Positions 34,766 to 43,508 of a DNA stretch of 64,000 bases are shown in pieces. The notes below the pieces were generated by a model. The model searched no databases, had not been told where the DNA came from, and was given only the letters and a program-made list of their open reading frames with translations. Position 1 is the first letter of the stretch; each line of letters opens with the position of its first letter. Source of the DNA: Sphingomonadaceae bacterium 3R27C6 (lineage in GTDB: Bacteria > Pseudomonadota > Alphaproteobacteria > Sphingomonadales > Sphingomonadaceae); NCBI GenBank assembly GCA_005503215.1, contig SCNS01000008.1:62001-126000 (forward strand). Direction: 5' to 3'. The translations under genes were made by a program, and so were the position numbers.

Positions 34766-35833
34766 TTAGAGTTCCAGCGGCCCGTGCTTCATCTTCGGCA
34801 GCACATGGCGCGCGAAGAGGTCGGCTTCGGCGGCGTGCGGGTAACCCGAGAGGATGAACGCCTCGATGCCCATGTCCTGATAGCGGTTCAGCTTTGCGAG
34901 AACCTGATCGGGGTCGCCGACGATCGCGGCGCCGCAGCCCGAGCGGGCGCGGCCGACGCCAGTCCACAGATTGTCCTCGACATAGCCGTCGTCGGAGGCG
35001 GCCTCGCGCAAGGCGACCTGCGCGTTGACGCCGAACGACTGCGAATCGAGCGACTTGGCCTTGATCTCGGCGCCCTTCGCGGCGTCGAGTTTCGAGAGCA
35101 GGCGGTCGGCGGCGGTGCGCGCTTCGGCCTCGGTGTCGCGCACGATCATGTGTGCGCGGTAGCCGAATTTGAGGGTTCGACCGTAGGCGGCGGCGCGCTG
35201 GGTCATGTCGGCGATGATATCCTTCACCACCTCTTCGCGGTCGGGCCACATCAGGAAGACGTCGCAACCCTTCGCGGCGGCATCGCGGGCAGCGGGCGAG
35301 AGGCCGCCGAAATAGAGCGGCGGCGCCTTCCCCGAGACGGTGCCGACGCGCGCGGGGGCGACCTGCAGCTTCCAGAACTCGCCGTCATGGTCGAGTGCCT
35401 CGCCGTTGAGCAGGGTCTTGAGGATATGCATCGCCTCGACCGTGCGGCGGTAACGCGGTTCGGAGTCCATCGTCTCGCCCGGCATGTCGGAGGAGATGAT
35501 GTTGACCGTCAGGCGGCCCCCGAGGATCTGGTCGATCGTCGCGATCTGGCGCGCGAGCTGCGGCGGCCAGCTTTCGCCGATGCGCACCGCCATCAGCAAG
35601 CGGATGTTCTTGACCATCGTCGCGACCGCGGCAGCGAAGGCGGTGGTGTCGATGCCGAGCGCATAGCCCGAGGGGAGCAGGATATTGTCGAACCCTTGGG
35701 CATCCGCCTGCATCACGATGTCGCGGCAATGCTCCCAACTCGACTTGAGCATCGGGTCGGGGACGCCGAGAAATTCATAGTCGTCGTCGCAGAGCGCCGA
35801 AAACCAGCTGACTTCGCACGAGCGGTCGGTCAT
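34766..35833 (-). CDS. FMNH2-dependent sulfonate monooxygenase (SsuD/SmoC-like, LLM class)
   Basis: A 355-residue bacterial-luciferase-like monooxygenase. Visible SsuD-type motifs are 'GFDNILLPSGYALGIDTTAF', 'RLLMAVRIGESWPPQLARQI', 'GGRLTVNIISSDMPGETMDS', 'PPLYFGGLSPAARDAAAK', and a C-terminal 'AAIVGDPDQVLAKLNRYQDM'. SsuD-like enzymes cleave C-S bonds of sulfonates to sulfite plus an aldehyde. In the known SMO pathway this gives 6-oxo-glucose from SQ. ATG at 35833 overlaps the aldo/keto reductase stop (ATGA), as expected for consecutive steps. The partner flavin reductase is not adjacent. The sulfoquinovosidase 10 kb away and the operator pattern support SQ as substrate. Other alkanesulfonates are possible. 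Confidence 0.85.
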   Translation of the reverse strand: MTDRSCEVSWFSALCDDDYEFLGVPDPMLKSSWEHCRDIVMQADAQGFDNILLPSGYALGIDTTAFAAAVATMVKNIRLLMAVRIGESWPPQLARQIATIDQILGGRLTVNIISSDMPGETMDSEPRYRRTVEAMHILKTLLNGEALDHDGEFWKLQVAPARVGTVSGKAPPLYFGGLSPAARDAAAKGCDVFLMWPDREEVVKDIIADMTQRAAAYGRTLKFGYRAHMIVRDTEAEARTAADRLLSKLDAAKGAEIKAKSLDSQSFGVNAQVALREAASDDGYVEDNLWTGVGRARSGCGAAIVGDPDQVLAKLNRYQDMGIEAFILSGYPHAAEADLFARHVLPKMKHGPLEL

Positions 35834-36732
35834 GGCAGATTCTCCCCCATCGATGTTTGCAGCACCGCGTACCATTCGGCGCGCGACCAGCGCGGGGCGA
35901 AGGCCTGCGGAATTTCCTTGATCCGGTCGACATTCTGCGTGCCGACGATCGGGATCGGGCGCGCGGGATGCGCCATCACCCAGCTGTAGGTCGCGGCGGC
36001 GCGCGAAACGCCATATTCGGCGGCCTTGGCATCGAGCAGTCCGGCAACTGCGCGCGTGCGCTCGTCGGCCGGATCGCCGAGCCGGCCGCCGCCGAGCGGC
36101 GACCAGGCGAGGAAGCGCATGCCCTCGGCCATCGACTGGTCGAAGATGCCGTCGAAGAGCGGGGCGAGATGGAGCGGCGAAAATTCGCTCTGGTGGCTGA
36201 CCACCGGAACGGGGAGGAATTTGGCGAGCGCCGCGGTCTGGGCAGGCGTGAAGTTCGAGACGCCGATCGCGCCGATCTTGCCCGCGCGGTGCGCCTCCTC
36301 GAGCGTGCGCGCGATTTCCTGCGGGTGGGTGAGCAGGTCGGGGCGGTGGATCTGCCATAGCTCGACATGGTCGGTGCGCTGGCGCTGGAGCGAGATGTCG
36401 ATCGCCGAGGTGAGGTAAGCGGCGCTACTGTCATAGGGAACGCCGAGGATGATCCCGCCCTTGGTCGCGAGCACCATCTTGTCGCGGAGATCCGGCGCTT
36501 CGGCGAAAACGTCGCCGAGCAAAGCCTCGGCCGAGCCGAAGCCGCCCGGCGTGTCGCAGCCGTAGATGTCGGCGGTGTCGAACAGCGTGACGCCGGCCTC
36601 GAACGCGGCATCGATGCGCGCGCGGGCGGTCGCGACGTCGACACCGGCGAAGCGCCACATGCCCCATGCGATGGGAGAAACCTCATGACCGGCGAGGGTC
36701 ACATTGGCGGGAGCGGGAAGAAAATCTGACAT
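35830..36732 (-). CDS. Aldo/keto reductase (SmoB-like, probable 6-oxo-glucose reductase)
   Basis: A 300-residue AKR with the catalytic tetrad Asp52, Tyr57, Lys91 and His129 ('FDTADIYGCDT', 'LATKGG', 'WQIHRPD') and a C-terminal 'IVGTQNVDRIKEIPQAF'. In the SMO pathway an AKR reduces 6-oxo-glucose, made by the monooxygenase, to glucose; here the two genes overlap by 4 bp. Three starts are possible: 36750, 36741 and 36732. I chose 36732, with GGAG 12 nt upstream, though 36741 is close. All sit on or beside a palindrome (36727-36743), so repressor binding would block transcription at the start codon. Confidence 0.82.
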   Translation of the reverse strand: MSDFLPAPANVTLAGHEVSPIAWGMWRFAGVDVATARARIDAAFEAGVTLFDTADIYGCDTPGGFGSAEALLGDVFAEAPDLRDKMVLATKGGIILGVPYDSSAAYLTSAIDISLQRQRTDHVELWQIHRPDLLTHPQEIARTLEEAHRAGKIGAIGVSNFTPAQTAALAKFLPVPVVSHQSEFSPLHLAPLFDGIFDQSMAEGMRFLAWSPLGGGRLGDPADERTRAVAGLLDAKAAEYGVSRAAATYSWVMAHPARPIPIVGTQNVDRIKEIPQAFAPRWSRAEWYAVLQTSMGENLP

Positions 36733-36743
36733 CGCTGTCATAT
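36727..36743. promoter_or_regulatory. Candidate LacI operator B (AKR-monooxygenase promoter)
   Basis: TGACATCGCTGTCA is a palindrome with perfect 5-bp arms (TGACA/TGTCA) followed by TAT. It overlaps the start of the aldo/keto reductase gene and matches sites A and C closely. Confidence 0.65.
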
Positions 36744-36789
36744 ACTCCATAATTCGAAACGAGGGAAGCGGGTTTGTTGGGATAGATTC

Positions 36790-38043
36790 TTAATGGGCGA
36801 GGACCGGACCGGCCTCGCCATCCTCCTCCTCATCGACCGCGACGATGCGCGGGAGGATGAGGTGGATCGCGGCGAGCGCGACGAGATAGGTGACGGCGCA
36901 GACCAGGAACATCGGCAGATAGCCGCGCCCCGTATCGAGCGACCAGCCCGCGAACTCGATCATCGCCATGCCTGAGAGGTTCCCGGCAAAGGCGCCGATC
37001 CCGATTGCCGAGCCGACGATACGCGCGGGGAAGACGTCGGTAGTGAGGCCGAAGAGGTTGGTCGAGAAGCCCTGATGCGCGAAGAGCGCGAGGCCGAGGA
37101 TCATCGCGGCGACCCACGCGCTGTCGACGCCGACGAGTAAGGGCACGGGCAGGATGAGCAGCGCATATATGAGCATCGTCGTCTTGCGCGCCGCGTTGAC
37201 CGTCCAGCCGCGGCGCCCCATCAGGTAGGAGGGCAGGTAACCGCCGGTAATGCCGCCGAGCGCCGCCATGAAATAGACGAAGGCGACCGGAAGCCCGAGC
37301 GTGCCTTGGGTCAGCCCGAAGACGCGGTGGAACAGGTCGGGCATGAAGAAAAGCAGGAACCACCAGACCTGATCGGTGAGCGCTTTCCCGAGGATGACCG
37401 CCCATTGGCGCCGGTCGCGGAGCAGGCTGCTCCACGCGATCTTCGGCGCCGCGGCATCGCGTGCGGCGTTCGGTTGCTCGGGAATGCGGACGGCGAGCCA
37501 GACCACGACCCAGACGAGACCGAGCCCGCCGGCGATCAGGAAGGTCGCCTGCCACCCCCACATCAGCGCCATCAACGGGATCAGCAAGGGCGTCAGGATC
37601 GCGCCGACGTTGGGCGCGATGCCGCCGAGGCCGAGGACGAAGCTACGTTCCTTCGCGTTGAAGTAAGTCGCGGCGGTCTTCACCGCGGCGGGGGTGCCGA
37701 TCGATTCGGCCGCGCCGAGCACGGCGCGCGAAGCAACGAAGCCCGAAACGGTCGTGGCGAAAGCGTGCGCCATGCCCGCGAGGCTCCACACGCCGACGCC
37801 GATCGCAAAGCCCCAGCGCAGCCCGACCTTGTCGATGAACCAGCCGGTGCCGAGGAAGGCGAGCGCGGCGGCGAACTGGAAGGCCGAGGCCATGTGGCTG
37901 TAATCGCGGTCGGTCCAGTCGAATTCGAGCTGGAGCGTCGGCTTCAGCAGCGCGAGGATCTGGCGGTCGACATAGTTGAGGACGATCGCGATGAAGACGA
38001 GCCCCACCACAAGCCAGCGGCGTTTGTCGGCGATTTGCCTCAA
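36790..38043 (-). CDS. MFS transporter of the ACS/hexuronate type
   Basis: A 417-residue, 12-helix transporter. 'IVLNYVDRQILALLKPTLQL' and 'GAAESIGTPAAVKTAATYFN' mark the anion:cation symporter branch, which carries organic anions such as uronates. SQ is an anionic sugar, so import of SQ or SQ-glycerol is plausible and would replace the ABC importer of known SMO clusters. The start is TTG at 38043 with GGGGAGAG 6 nt upstream; no ATG fits. Operator C lies about 37 bp further upstream. The stop is 47 bp from the most distal aldo/keto reductase start, on the same strand. Confidence 0.85.
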   Translation of the reverse strand: MRQIADKRRWLVVGLVFIAIVLNYVDRQILALLKPTLQLEFDWTDRDYSHMASAFQFAAALAFLGTGWFIDKVGLRWGFAIGVGVWSLAGMAHAFATTVSGFVASRAVLGAAESIGTPAAVKTAATYFNAKERSFVLGLGGIAPNVGAILTPLLIPLMALMWGWQATFLIAGGLGLVWVVVWLAVRIPEQPNAARDAAAPKIAWSSLLRDRRQWAVILGKALTDQVWWFLLFFMPDLFHRVFGLTQGTLGLPVAFVYFMAALGGITGGYLPSYLMGRRGWTVNAARKTTMLIYALLILPVPLLVGVDSAWVAAMILGLALFAHQGFSTNLFGLTTDVFPARIVGSAIGIGAFAGNLSGMAMIEFAGWSLDTGRGYLPMFLVCAVTYLVALAAIHLILPRIVAVDEEEDGEAGPVLAH

Positions 38044-38079
38044 GATCGTCTCTCCCCGAATCTATCTGTCTGGCGGATG

Positions 38080-38096
38080 AGATAACGTTGTCATAT
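38080..38096. promoter_or_regulatory. Candidate LacI operator C (MFS promoter)
   Basis: AGATAACGTTGTCATAT contains a perfect AACGTT core and the same TGTCATAT right half as sites A and B. It lies about 37 bp upstream of the MFS start at 38043. Confidence 0.6.
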
Positions 38097-38129
38097 CGGA
38101 ATGGACAGCGGTATTTTTGATTCTGGGGT

Positions 38130-38181
38130 GCGGGCAGGCTCCCGATCATTTCCCGAAGGGCAACGACCGGTGCCTGCCCGC
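38130..38181 (-). terminator. Stem-loop downstream of the ABC transporter
   Basis: GCGGGCAGGC (38130-38139) and GCCTGCCCGC (38172-38181) are perfect 10-bp complementary arms around 32 nt. They begin 7 bp beyond the ABC transporter stop codon. No U-tract follows on the minus strand, so termination efficiency is uncertain. Confidence 0.5.
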
Positions 38182-38187
38182 TTGGCG

Positions 38188-39996
38188 TTATGCGTCGATC
38201 AACGCCGGATCCTCGTCATCCTCGTCGATGATATTGCCCGACTGCCGATCGAACAGCCGGCGGTACTGGCCGTCCGGATCGGCCAGCAGCGCTTCATGGT
38301 TGCCATCCTCGACCACCCGCCCCCGATCGAACACCAGGATGCGGTCGAGCGTGCGCACTGTCGACAGCCGATGCGCGATGACGATCGCGGTGCGCCCCTT
38401 CATCAGCCGGTCCATCGCCTGCTGGATCAGCGCCTCGCTTTCCGAATCGAGGCTCGACGTCGCCTCGTCGAGGATCAGGATCGGCGCGTCGGCGAGGAAG
38501 GCGCGTGCGAGCGCCACGCGCTGACGCTCGCCGCCCGACAGCTTGACCCCGCGCTCGCCGACGAGCGTCGCATAGCCGCGCGGGAGCCGGGCGATGAAGT
38601 CGTGCGCGTTGGCGAGCCGCGCCGCCGCCTCGACCTCCGCCCGAGTCGCGCCGGGACGGGCATAGGCGATATTGTCGGCGAGGCTGCGGTGGAACAGGAT
38701 CGGTTCCTGCTGCACGATCGCGATCTGCGCGCGGAGCGACTGCTGCGTCGCGTGCGAAACATCCTGCCCGTCGATCGTCACCCGCCCCGCATTCACGTCG
38801 TAGAGGCGCTGGATGAGCTTGACGAAGCTCGTCTTGCCCGATCCCGAATGGCCGACAAGACCGATCCGCTCGCCACCCCGGATCAGAACGTCGAGATGCT
38901 CGTAGAGCGGCGTTTCATGCCCGCCATAGCGGAAGGTGACATCGTCGAAGCGTATTTCGCCGGCGCCGATCCGGATCGGAGTTGCATCGGTCTTGTCCTC
39001 GATCCCCAGTGGCTGGTCGTGGAGATCAACGAGTTCCTCCATTTCGTTCACCGAGCGTTGCAGGTGATGGATGTGGAAGCCGATGTCGACGAGATAGCCG
39101 TGGACGACGAAATAGCTGGTGAGCACGAAGGCGACCTCGCCCGGCGTCGCGGCGCCGCGCCACCACAGCCACAGCGCGGCGCCGGTGATCGCGCTGCGCA
39201 CAATCCAAAGGAGCAGGATCTGCGCGCTGCCCGACCAGGTGTAGCGCATCCACGTCCGCCGCGTGCGCTTCGCCCATTTGGCGAGCAATGTTCCGACACG
39301 CGCCTCTTCGCGGTCCTCGGCGCCGAACGCCTTGACGACGGCGTTAGAGCCGACAGCATCCGAGAGGAGTCCGCCAAGCTTTGTGTCCCACGCGTTCGAC
39401 AGCGTCGCGGCGGGCGAGGCCCAGCGCGCGGCGAGTGTGACGGTCATCGCGACATAAAGGGCCGCGCCGATGCCCATGACGAGCCCGAGCACCGGCCAGT
39501 GCCAGCCGAGGAGGAGCATCGTGCCGACAAGCACGACAACCGAAGGCAGCAGTTGCAGCAGCAGCACGTCATTGAGCGTGTCGAATGCCCACATGCCGCG
39601 CGTGATCTTGCGCACCGTCGAGCCGGCAAAGGCGTTGGCGTGCCAGTCGGTCGAGAAACGCTGGACGCGGTGAAAGCTGCCCTGCGTGACGCCCTGCATC
39701 ATGCGCAACGTGAAGGGAATGATGCCCGCCCACGCGAAATGGCGGAGGATCACCATCGCGAGGCCGAGCGCCGCCATCGCCGCGAATAGCGCGAGCGCGC
39801 CGTCCCGCCGGCCGGCGGCGAGCGCGTCGATCAGCCGGCCTGCATAGAGCGGCACGAAAATTTCGGTGACCGTCGCCGCGGTGATAAACAGGGCGATAAA
39901 GGCGGCGCGTCCACGCTGCCCGGCCCAGTGGCGGAAAGTGAAGTCGAGGACGCGGCGAATCGAATTCGCGCGGCCCGTGTCGGGTGTCGATGTCAT
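38188..39996 (-). CDS. ABC exporter, fused membrane and ATPase domains
   Basis: 602 residues. A six-helix ABC-B type transmembrane domain occupies residues 1-330. The ATPase has Walker A 'GHSGSGKTS', the signature 'LSGGERQR', Walker B '[12 protein letters not shown]' and the H-loop 'AHRLST'. The ATG at 39996 is used; a GTG at 40071 would add 25 residues that look partly structured ('FSDPITPLIQRFGDGAF') and is a real alternative. It lies between the LacI gene and the MFS gene on the same strand. Half-exporters of this kind form dimers and expel lipids, drugs or peptides. Its presence in the SQ region is unexplained: it may export a toxic intermediate or be unrelated. Confidence 0.85.
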   Translation of the reverse strand: MTSTPDTGRANSIRRVLDFTFRHWAGQRGRAAFIALFITAATVTEIFVPLYAGRLIDALAAGRRDGALALFAAMAALGLAMVILRHFAWAGIIPFTLRMMQGVTQGSFHRVQRFSTDWHANAFAGSTVRKITRGMWAFDTLNDVLLLQLLPSVVVLVGTMLLLGWHWPVLGLVMGIGAALYVAMTVTLAARWASPAATLSNAWDTKLGGLLSDAVGSNAVVKAFGAEDREEARVGTLLAKWAKRTRRTWMRYTWSGSAQILLLWIVRSAITGAALWLWWRGAATPGEVAFVLTSYFVVHGYLVDIGFHIHHLQRSVNEMEELVDLHDQPLGIEDKTDATPIRIGAGEIRFDDVTFRYGGHETPLYEHLDVLIRGGERIGLVGHSGSGKTSFVKLIQRLYDVNAGRVTIDGQDVSHATQQSLRAQIAIVQQEPILFHRSLADNIAYARPGATRAEVEAAARLANAHDFIARLPRGYATLVGERGVKLSGGERQRVALARAFLADAPILILDEATSSLDSESEALIQQAMDRLMKGRTAIVIAHRLSTVRTLDRILVFDRGRVVEDGNHEALLADPDGQYRRLFDRQSGNIIDEDDEDPALIDA

Positions 39997-40259
39997 ATCA
40001 TGAACCGGCGCGAAAGCGCCGTCTCCAAAGCGTTGTATCAGGGGGGTGATCGGGTCGGAAAACCTGATCACGGAGGCTTCAGGACCTAGTGGTCGAAGCG
40101 CTCGAAGGCTCGAAACCTTCCGGGAGGGCATGCTGCGATCGAAAATTTCATTGCGCCCTCCTTTCTTCGCGTTGGAACGGCGCCGGTGTACCTTGCCGCC
40201 ATATGCTTGGCAAGTCCTGACTTTTCCGCCCGATGAGCGGGCCGGGCGGGCCCTCTCGC

Positions 40260-41264
40260 TCAGCCTTTCGGCGCCGCGGTCGAGCCGCGCACGACGAGCT
40301 TGTGCGGAAGCTGCCGTCGTTCGATCGTCTCGCCGAATTCGAGCAGCAGGTCGGCGGCGGCATAGCCGAGGTCGCGGATCGGCTGGTGGATCGTGGTCAG
40401 CGACGGCCAGACGACCTGCGCGAGGTCGGTATCGTCGAAGCCCGCGACCGACAGCTGGTCGGGCACCGCGACGCCCAGCCGGTGCGCGGCGGCGAGGACG
40501 CCCGCGGCCATATCGTCGCTGCTCGCGAAGATCGCGGTCGGTGGCTGGTCGAGCGCCAGCAAGGCTTCGGCGGCAGCGGTGCCCGACTGGAAATCGAACT
40601 GGCCCGGAAAGACCAGCGCCGCGTCGAAGCCGATGCCCGCGCGCTGGAGCGCCTGCCGGTATCCGGTCAGCCGCTGGCCGCTCGCGAAATAATTGCCATG
40701 CCCGGTGACGAAGCCAATGCGGCGGTGGCCGAGCGAGATAAGGTACGCCGTCATGTCGTCGGCCGCCTGCACATTGTCGATGTAAACCGCTGATGTCGCG
40801 GTCAAATCGGTGCCCGGCTGGACGCGCACGACCGGAATCTTGCGGCGAAACAATTCGGCGAGCGCGGTGCCGACATCGGTCACCGGCGGGGTCATGATGA
40901 TGCCGTCGAGCTGCGCCTGATCGATCAGCGCGCCGATATCGTCGACAAGGCCGGGCGAGTTGATGTCGCACGGCTGGACGATCATGCGGAAGTCGGCCTC
41001 GCGGCAGCGCTGCCCGACCCCCGCCTGCATGTTGAAGATATAATAGGGGCTGGGGTTGTCGTGGATCAGCCCGATCTGGAACGAGCGCTTTCCGGCGAGC
41101 GTCCGCGCCGCCTGACTCGGGTGATAGTTGAGGCGCGCAACCGCCTCTTCGACCTTTTGCCGCATGTCGTCGCTGACATAGCGTTCCTTGTTGAGCACGC
41201 GCGAGACGGTCTTGATCGACACGCCGGCGACACGCGAGACATCCTTGATCGTCGCCCGGGTCAT
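40260..41264 (-). CDS. LacI-family transcriptional repressor
   Basis: 334 residues. The N-terminal HTH and hinge are 'TIKDVSRVAGVSIKTVSRVL' and 'NYHPSQAARTLAGKRS', followed by a sugar-binding-protein-like domain ('IGLIHDNPSPYYIFNMQAGV', 'VYIDNVQAADDMTAYLISLG', 'AIFASSDDMAAGVLAAAHRL'). ATG at 41264; the in-frame start at 41339 lies in the promoter region. It is divergent from yeiH, and the sequence at 41434-41453 resembles operators A-C. SQ, SQ-glycerol or 6-oxo-glucose are likely inducers. The 263-bp gap to the ABC exporter (39997-40259) holds the possible longer N-terminus of that gene and a weak half-site (ACAACGCT, read on the minus strand, at about 40030). Confidence 0.88.
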   Translation of the reverse strand: MTRATIKDVSRVAGVSIKTVSRVLNKERYVSDDMRQKVEEAVARLNYHPSQAARTLAGKRSFQIGLIHDNPSPYYIFNMQAGVGQRCREADFRMIVQPCDINSPGLVDDIGALIDQAQLDGIIMTPPVTDVGTALAELFRRKIPVVRVQPGTDLTATSAVYIDNVQAADDMTAYLISLGHRRIGFVTGHGNYFASGQRLTGYRQALQRAGIGFDAALVFPGQFDFQSGTAAAEALLALDQPPTAIFASSDDMAAGVLAAAHRLGVAVPDQLSVAGFDDTDLAQVVWPSLTTIHQPIRDLGYAAADLLLEFGETIERRQLPHKLVVRGSTAAPKG

Positions 41265-41433
41265 GCGCGCTTGCGCTCCGCACCCGGCTGGCAAATCCTC
41301 GTCACGGCTGCGCATCTCCCCGTTCGGCCTGTTGACCACCGCTGTCTTCTTTGGCGCTGTCCGCTTTGGCGCGTCGCGCCGCGCACCGCAAGAGAAGCCT
41401 TGCGCCAGCGCCCGCGTTGGCGATATGGCGCGA

Positions 41434-41453
41434 TATTATGACAGCGTTAGACA
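41434..41453. promoter_or_regulatory. Candidate LacI operator D (yeiH / LacI divergent promoter)
   Basis: Read on the minus strand, TCTAACGCTGTCATAAT matches the core and right half of sites A-C (AACGCTGTCAT). It overlaps the yeiH start codon at 41438 and lies about 175 bp upstream of LacI. Confidence 0.5.
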
Positions 41454-42538
41454 GAAACGATCTGACCTCGATGCGCCATGCGCATTGGAACAATTTGCCG
41501 AGCGGCGGGGACCTGTTCGGCGAATTGCATCTCGCGCAGACCAAGGCCGGGACGGCGCCGAAAGGCAGCCTGTTTCCGGGCCTCGCCGCCTGCGCGGTGG
41601 CCTCCGCCGCCGCAGCCTGGCTGTCTGACCATTATGGTTTTCCGATCATCCTGCTCGGCCTGCTCGTCGGGCTGGCGCTCAATTTCATTGCGACGAACGA
41701 GGCGACGCACCGCGGGCTCGACTTCGCCTCGCGCACTTTCCTGCGCATCGGGATCGTCGTGCTCGGGCTGCAGGTGACCTTCCTGCAGATCGCGGTGCTC
41801 GGGCCGGTGCCGTTCGCGGCGCTGATCATCATCATGGCATTGACGATGGGCGCCGGATTTCTGGGCGCGCGGATTTCGGGGCAGTCGCCCTACGCCGGGC
41901 TGCTCGCGGGCGGTGCGACCGCAATCTGCGGCGCGAGCGCGGCGCTGGCGCTCTATGGCGTGATCGGGCGGCAGCGGTTGTCGCAGGCGCAGTTCGCATT
42001 GACCCTTGTCGGCGTCTCGCTCGCCAGCGCGCTCGCGATGACGATCTATCCGCTGCTCGCCGCGCGGTTCGGGCTGAACGATGCGCAAGCGGGATTCCTG
42101 ATCGGCGCGTCGATCCATGACGTCGCGCAGGCGATCGGCGGCGGTTATGCTTTTTCCGACGCGGCGGGGGCGAGCGCAACGATCGTCAAGCTCGCGCGCG
42201 TCGCGCTGCTCGCGCCCGTGGTGGCGCTCGTCGGGCTGCTGCTCAAGCCCGAGGACGGTAGCGAGCAACGCATCTGGCGGCGCCTTGCCCTGCCCTGGTT
42301 CATCGTCGCTTTCTTTGCGATGGTGACGCTGAACAGCCTTGCGCCAATCCCCGATGCGGTGCGCGGCGGCGCGCTGACCGCGTCGAAGGCGCTGCTGCTG
42401 CTCGCGGTGACCGCGACCGCGATGCGGACACGGATGGACTTGCTGCTCGACATGGGCTGGCGCGCGGGCGTTCCGGTGCTGCTGGCGTCGCTGGCGAGCT
42501 TTGCCGTGTCGCTGCTCTTCGCGCTCGCGATCGTCTAA
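41438..42538 (+). CDS. yeiH: YeiH-family 'putative sulfate exporter' membrane protein
   Basis: A 366-residue membrane protein with about ten hydrophobic segments and the UPF0324/YeiH motifs 'FIATNEATHRGLDFASRTFL', 'GGATAICGASAALALYGVIG', 'GFLIGASIHDVAQAIGGGYA', 'ASATIVKLARVALLAPVVAL' and 'ALLLLAVTATAMRTRMDLLL'. The family is annotated as putative sulfate (or sulfite) exporters. It is divergent from the LacI gene and carries a LacI-like site at its start. Since the nearby monooxygenase would release sulfite, an exporter here makes biological sense. ATG at 41438 is used; ATG at 41471 (MRHAHW) is an alternative that would free the operator from the coding region. Neither has a clear Shine-Dalgarno. 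Confidence 0.82.
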   Translation: MTALDRNDLTSMRHAHWNNLPSGGDLFGELHLAQTKAGTAPKGSLFPGLAACAVASAAAAWLSDHYGFPIILLGLLVGLALNFIATNEATHRGLDFASRTFLRIGIVVLGLQVTFLQIAVLGPVPFAALIIIMALTMGAGFLGARISGQSPYAGLLAGGATAICGASAALALYGVIGRQRLSQAQFALTLVGVSLASALAMTIYPLLAARFGLNDAQAGFLIGASIHDVAQAIGGGYAFSDAAGASATIVKLARVALLAPVVALVGLLLKPEDGSEQRIWRRLALPWFIVAFFAMVTLNSLAPIPDAVRGGALTASKALLLLAVTATAMRTRMDLLLDMGWRAGVPVLLASLASFAVSLLFALAIV

Positions 42539-43377
42539 AGCCCGAGCAGCTTTCGCGCATTATCCGAGCGGATCTTGGCGCGCTCCTCGTCGGTCAGGTC
42601 GAGCTTGGCGAAGGCTTCAAGCGTCTTGGGCAACGAGATTTGCGGGAAGTCCGACGCGATCAGCACATGGTCGACGCCGACGTTGCGGATCGTCCAGACA
42701 TATTCCGCCTCGATCGGCGAATCCGCGGCGAGGATGACGCTCGCCGAAATGTCGAAATAGATATTGTCGGCGAAGAGATTTTCAGCGGTGCGCGCGAGCG
42801 CGAGGATGTTCCAGAAGCGGAAACCCAGCCCGCCCATATGACCGAAGATGAATTTCGTCTTCGGCGCCGCGAGCGCGAGGTTGAAGAGTTTCTCATTGTC
42901 GCTGGGGACGATGCTCGCGTTGTCCATGACGACGATCATGCCCCGGTCGCCCGCGCGCTTGACGAGCGTGAGCACGCGCGGGTCGGCGGCGTCGAATTTC
43001 TGGGTGTGCGGGTGGATCTTGAGCAGCTTGACTCCGCGCGCGGCCACGCGGTCGACTTCGGCGAGTGCGGCGTCGCCATCATAGGGGTGGACCGTGGCGA
43101 TCGCGATCATGTCGGGGTGCTTCGCCGCGAGCGCCATCAGTTCATCGTTGCGCTTGACGATATCCGCGGGATTGCCGGCGAGCGCCTGATTGGGGCCGCC
43201 GAACCACATCGCGCCAAACGCCGTGACCGGCTGGTTCGCAGCTTTGAGCTGCGCGCGATATTCGGCAATCGATGCCTCGCCCTTGTGCAGATGGACATGG
43301 GTGTCGACTACGGCCTCCTGCGCAAACGCGGGGGTAGCGATGGCAAACAGGGCAATCGAAAGCAGCAAGGTTCGCAT
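42535..43377 (-). CDS. Secreted amidohydrolase (TIM-barrel, amidohydrolase_2 type)
   Basis: 280 residues with a signal peptide (MRTLLLSIALFAIATPAFAQ), so it is exported, unlike many relatives. Metal-site-type motifs are 'VDTHVHLHKG', 'LLKIHPH', 'KFIFGHMGGLGFRFWN' and 'VLIASDFPQISLP' (terminal Asp). The family covers decarboxylases and lactonases acting on aromatic or sugar-derived acids. ATG at 43377 has CCGGAG upstream. It overlaps the yeiH stop by 4 bp in convergent orientation. The substrate is unknown, and a link to the SQ genes is not evident. Confidence 0.75.
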   Translation of the reverse strand: MRTLLLSIALFAIATPAFAQEAVVDTHVHLHKGEASIAEYRAQLKAANQPVTAFGAMWFGGPNQALAGNPADIVKRNDELMALAAKHPDMIAIATVHPYDGDAALAEVDRVAARGVKLLKIHPHTQKFDAADPRVLTLVKRAGDRGMIVVMDNASIVPSDNEKLFNLALAAPKTKFIFGHMGGLGFRFWNILALARTAENLFADNIYFDISASVILAADSPIEAEYVWTIRNVGVDHVLIASDFPQISLPKTLEAFAKLDLTDEERAKIRSDNARKLLGL

Positions 43378-43508
43378 GACGGCTCCGGGGGGAAGGACAG
43401 GATGCCCCGACCTGCCACAAAGCCGGCGCCCGGCCAATTACCTTGCAAGCGAATGCCGCCCCCGCCGGGAGAATGCGGGAGCGGCATCGGTCTGCACCTG
43501 TCGGGCGC

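Noticed and set aside
40072-41283. Fusion of the ABC exporter frame with the LacI region (1031-codon ORF)
   Set aside because: The frame stays open by chance in GC-rich DNA antisense-free to LacI. The upstream part has no ABC features and overlaps the well-supported LacI gene in another frame.
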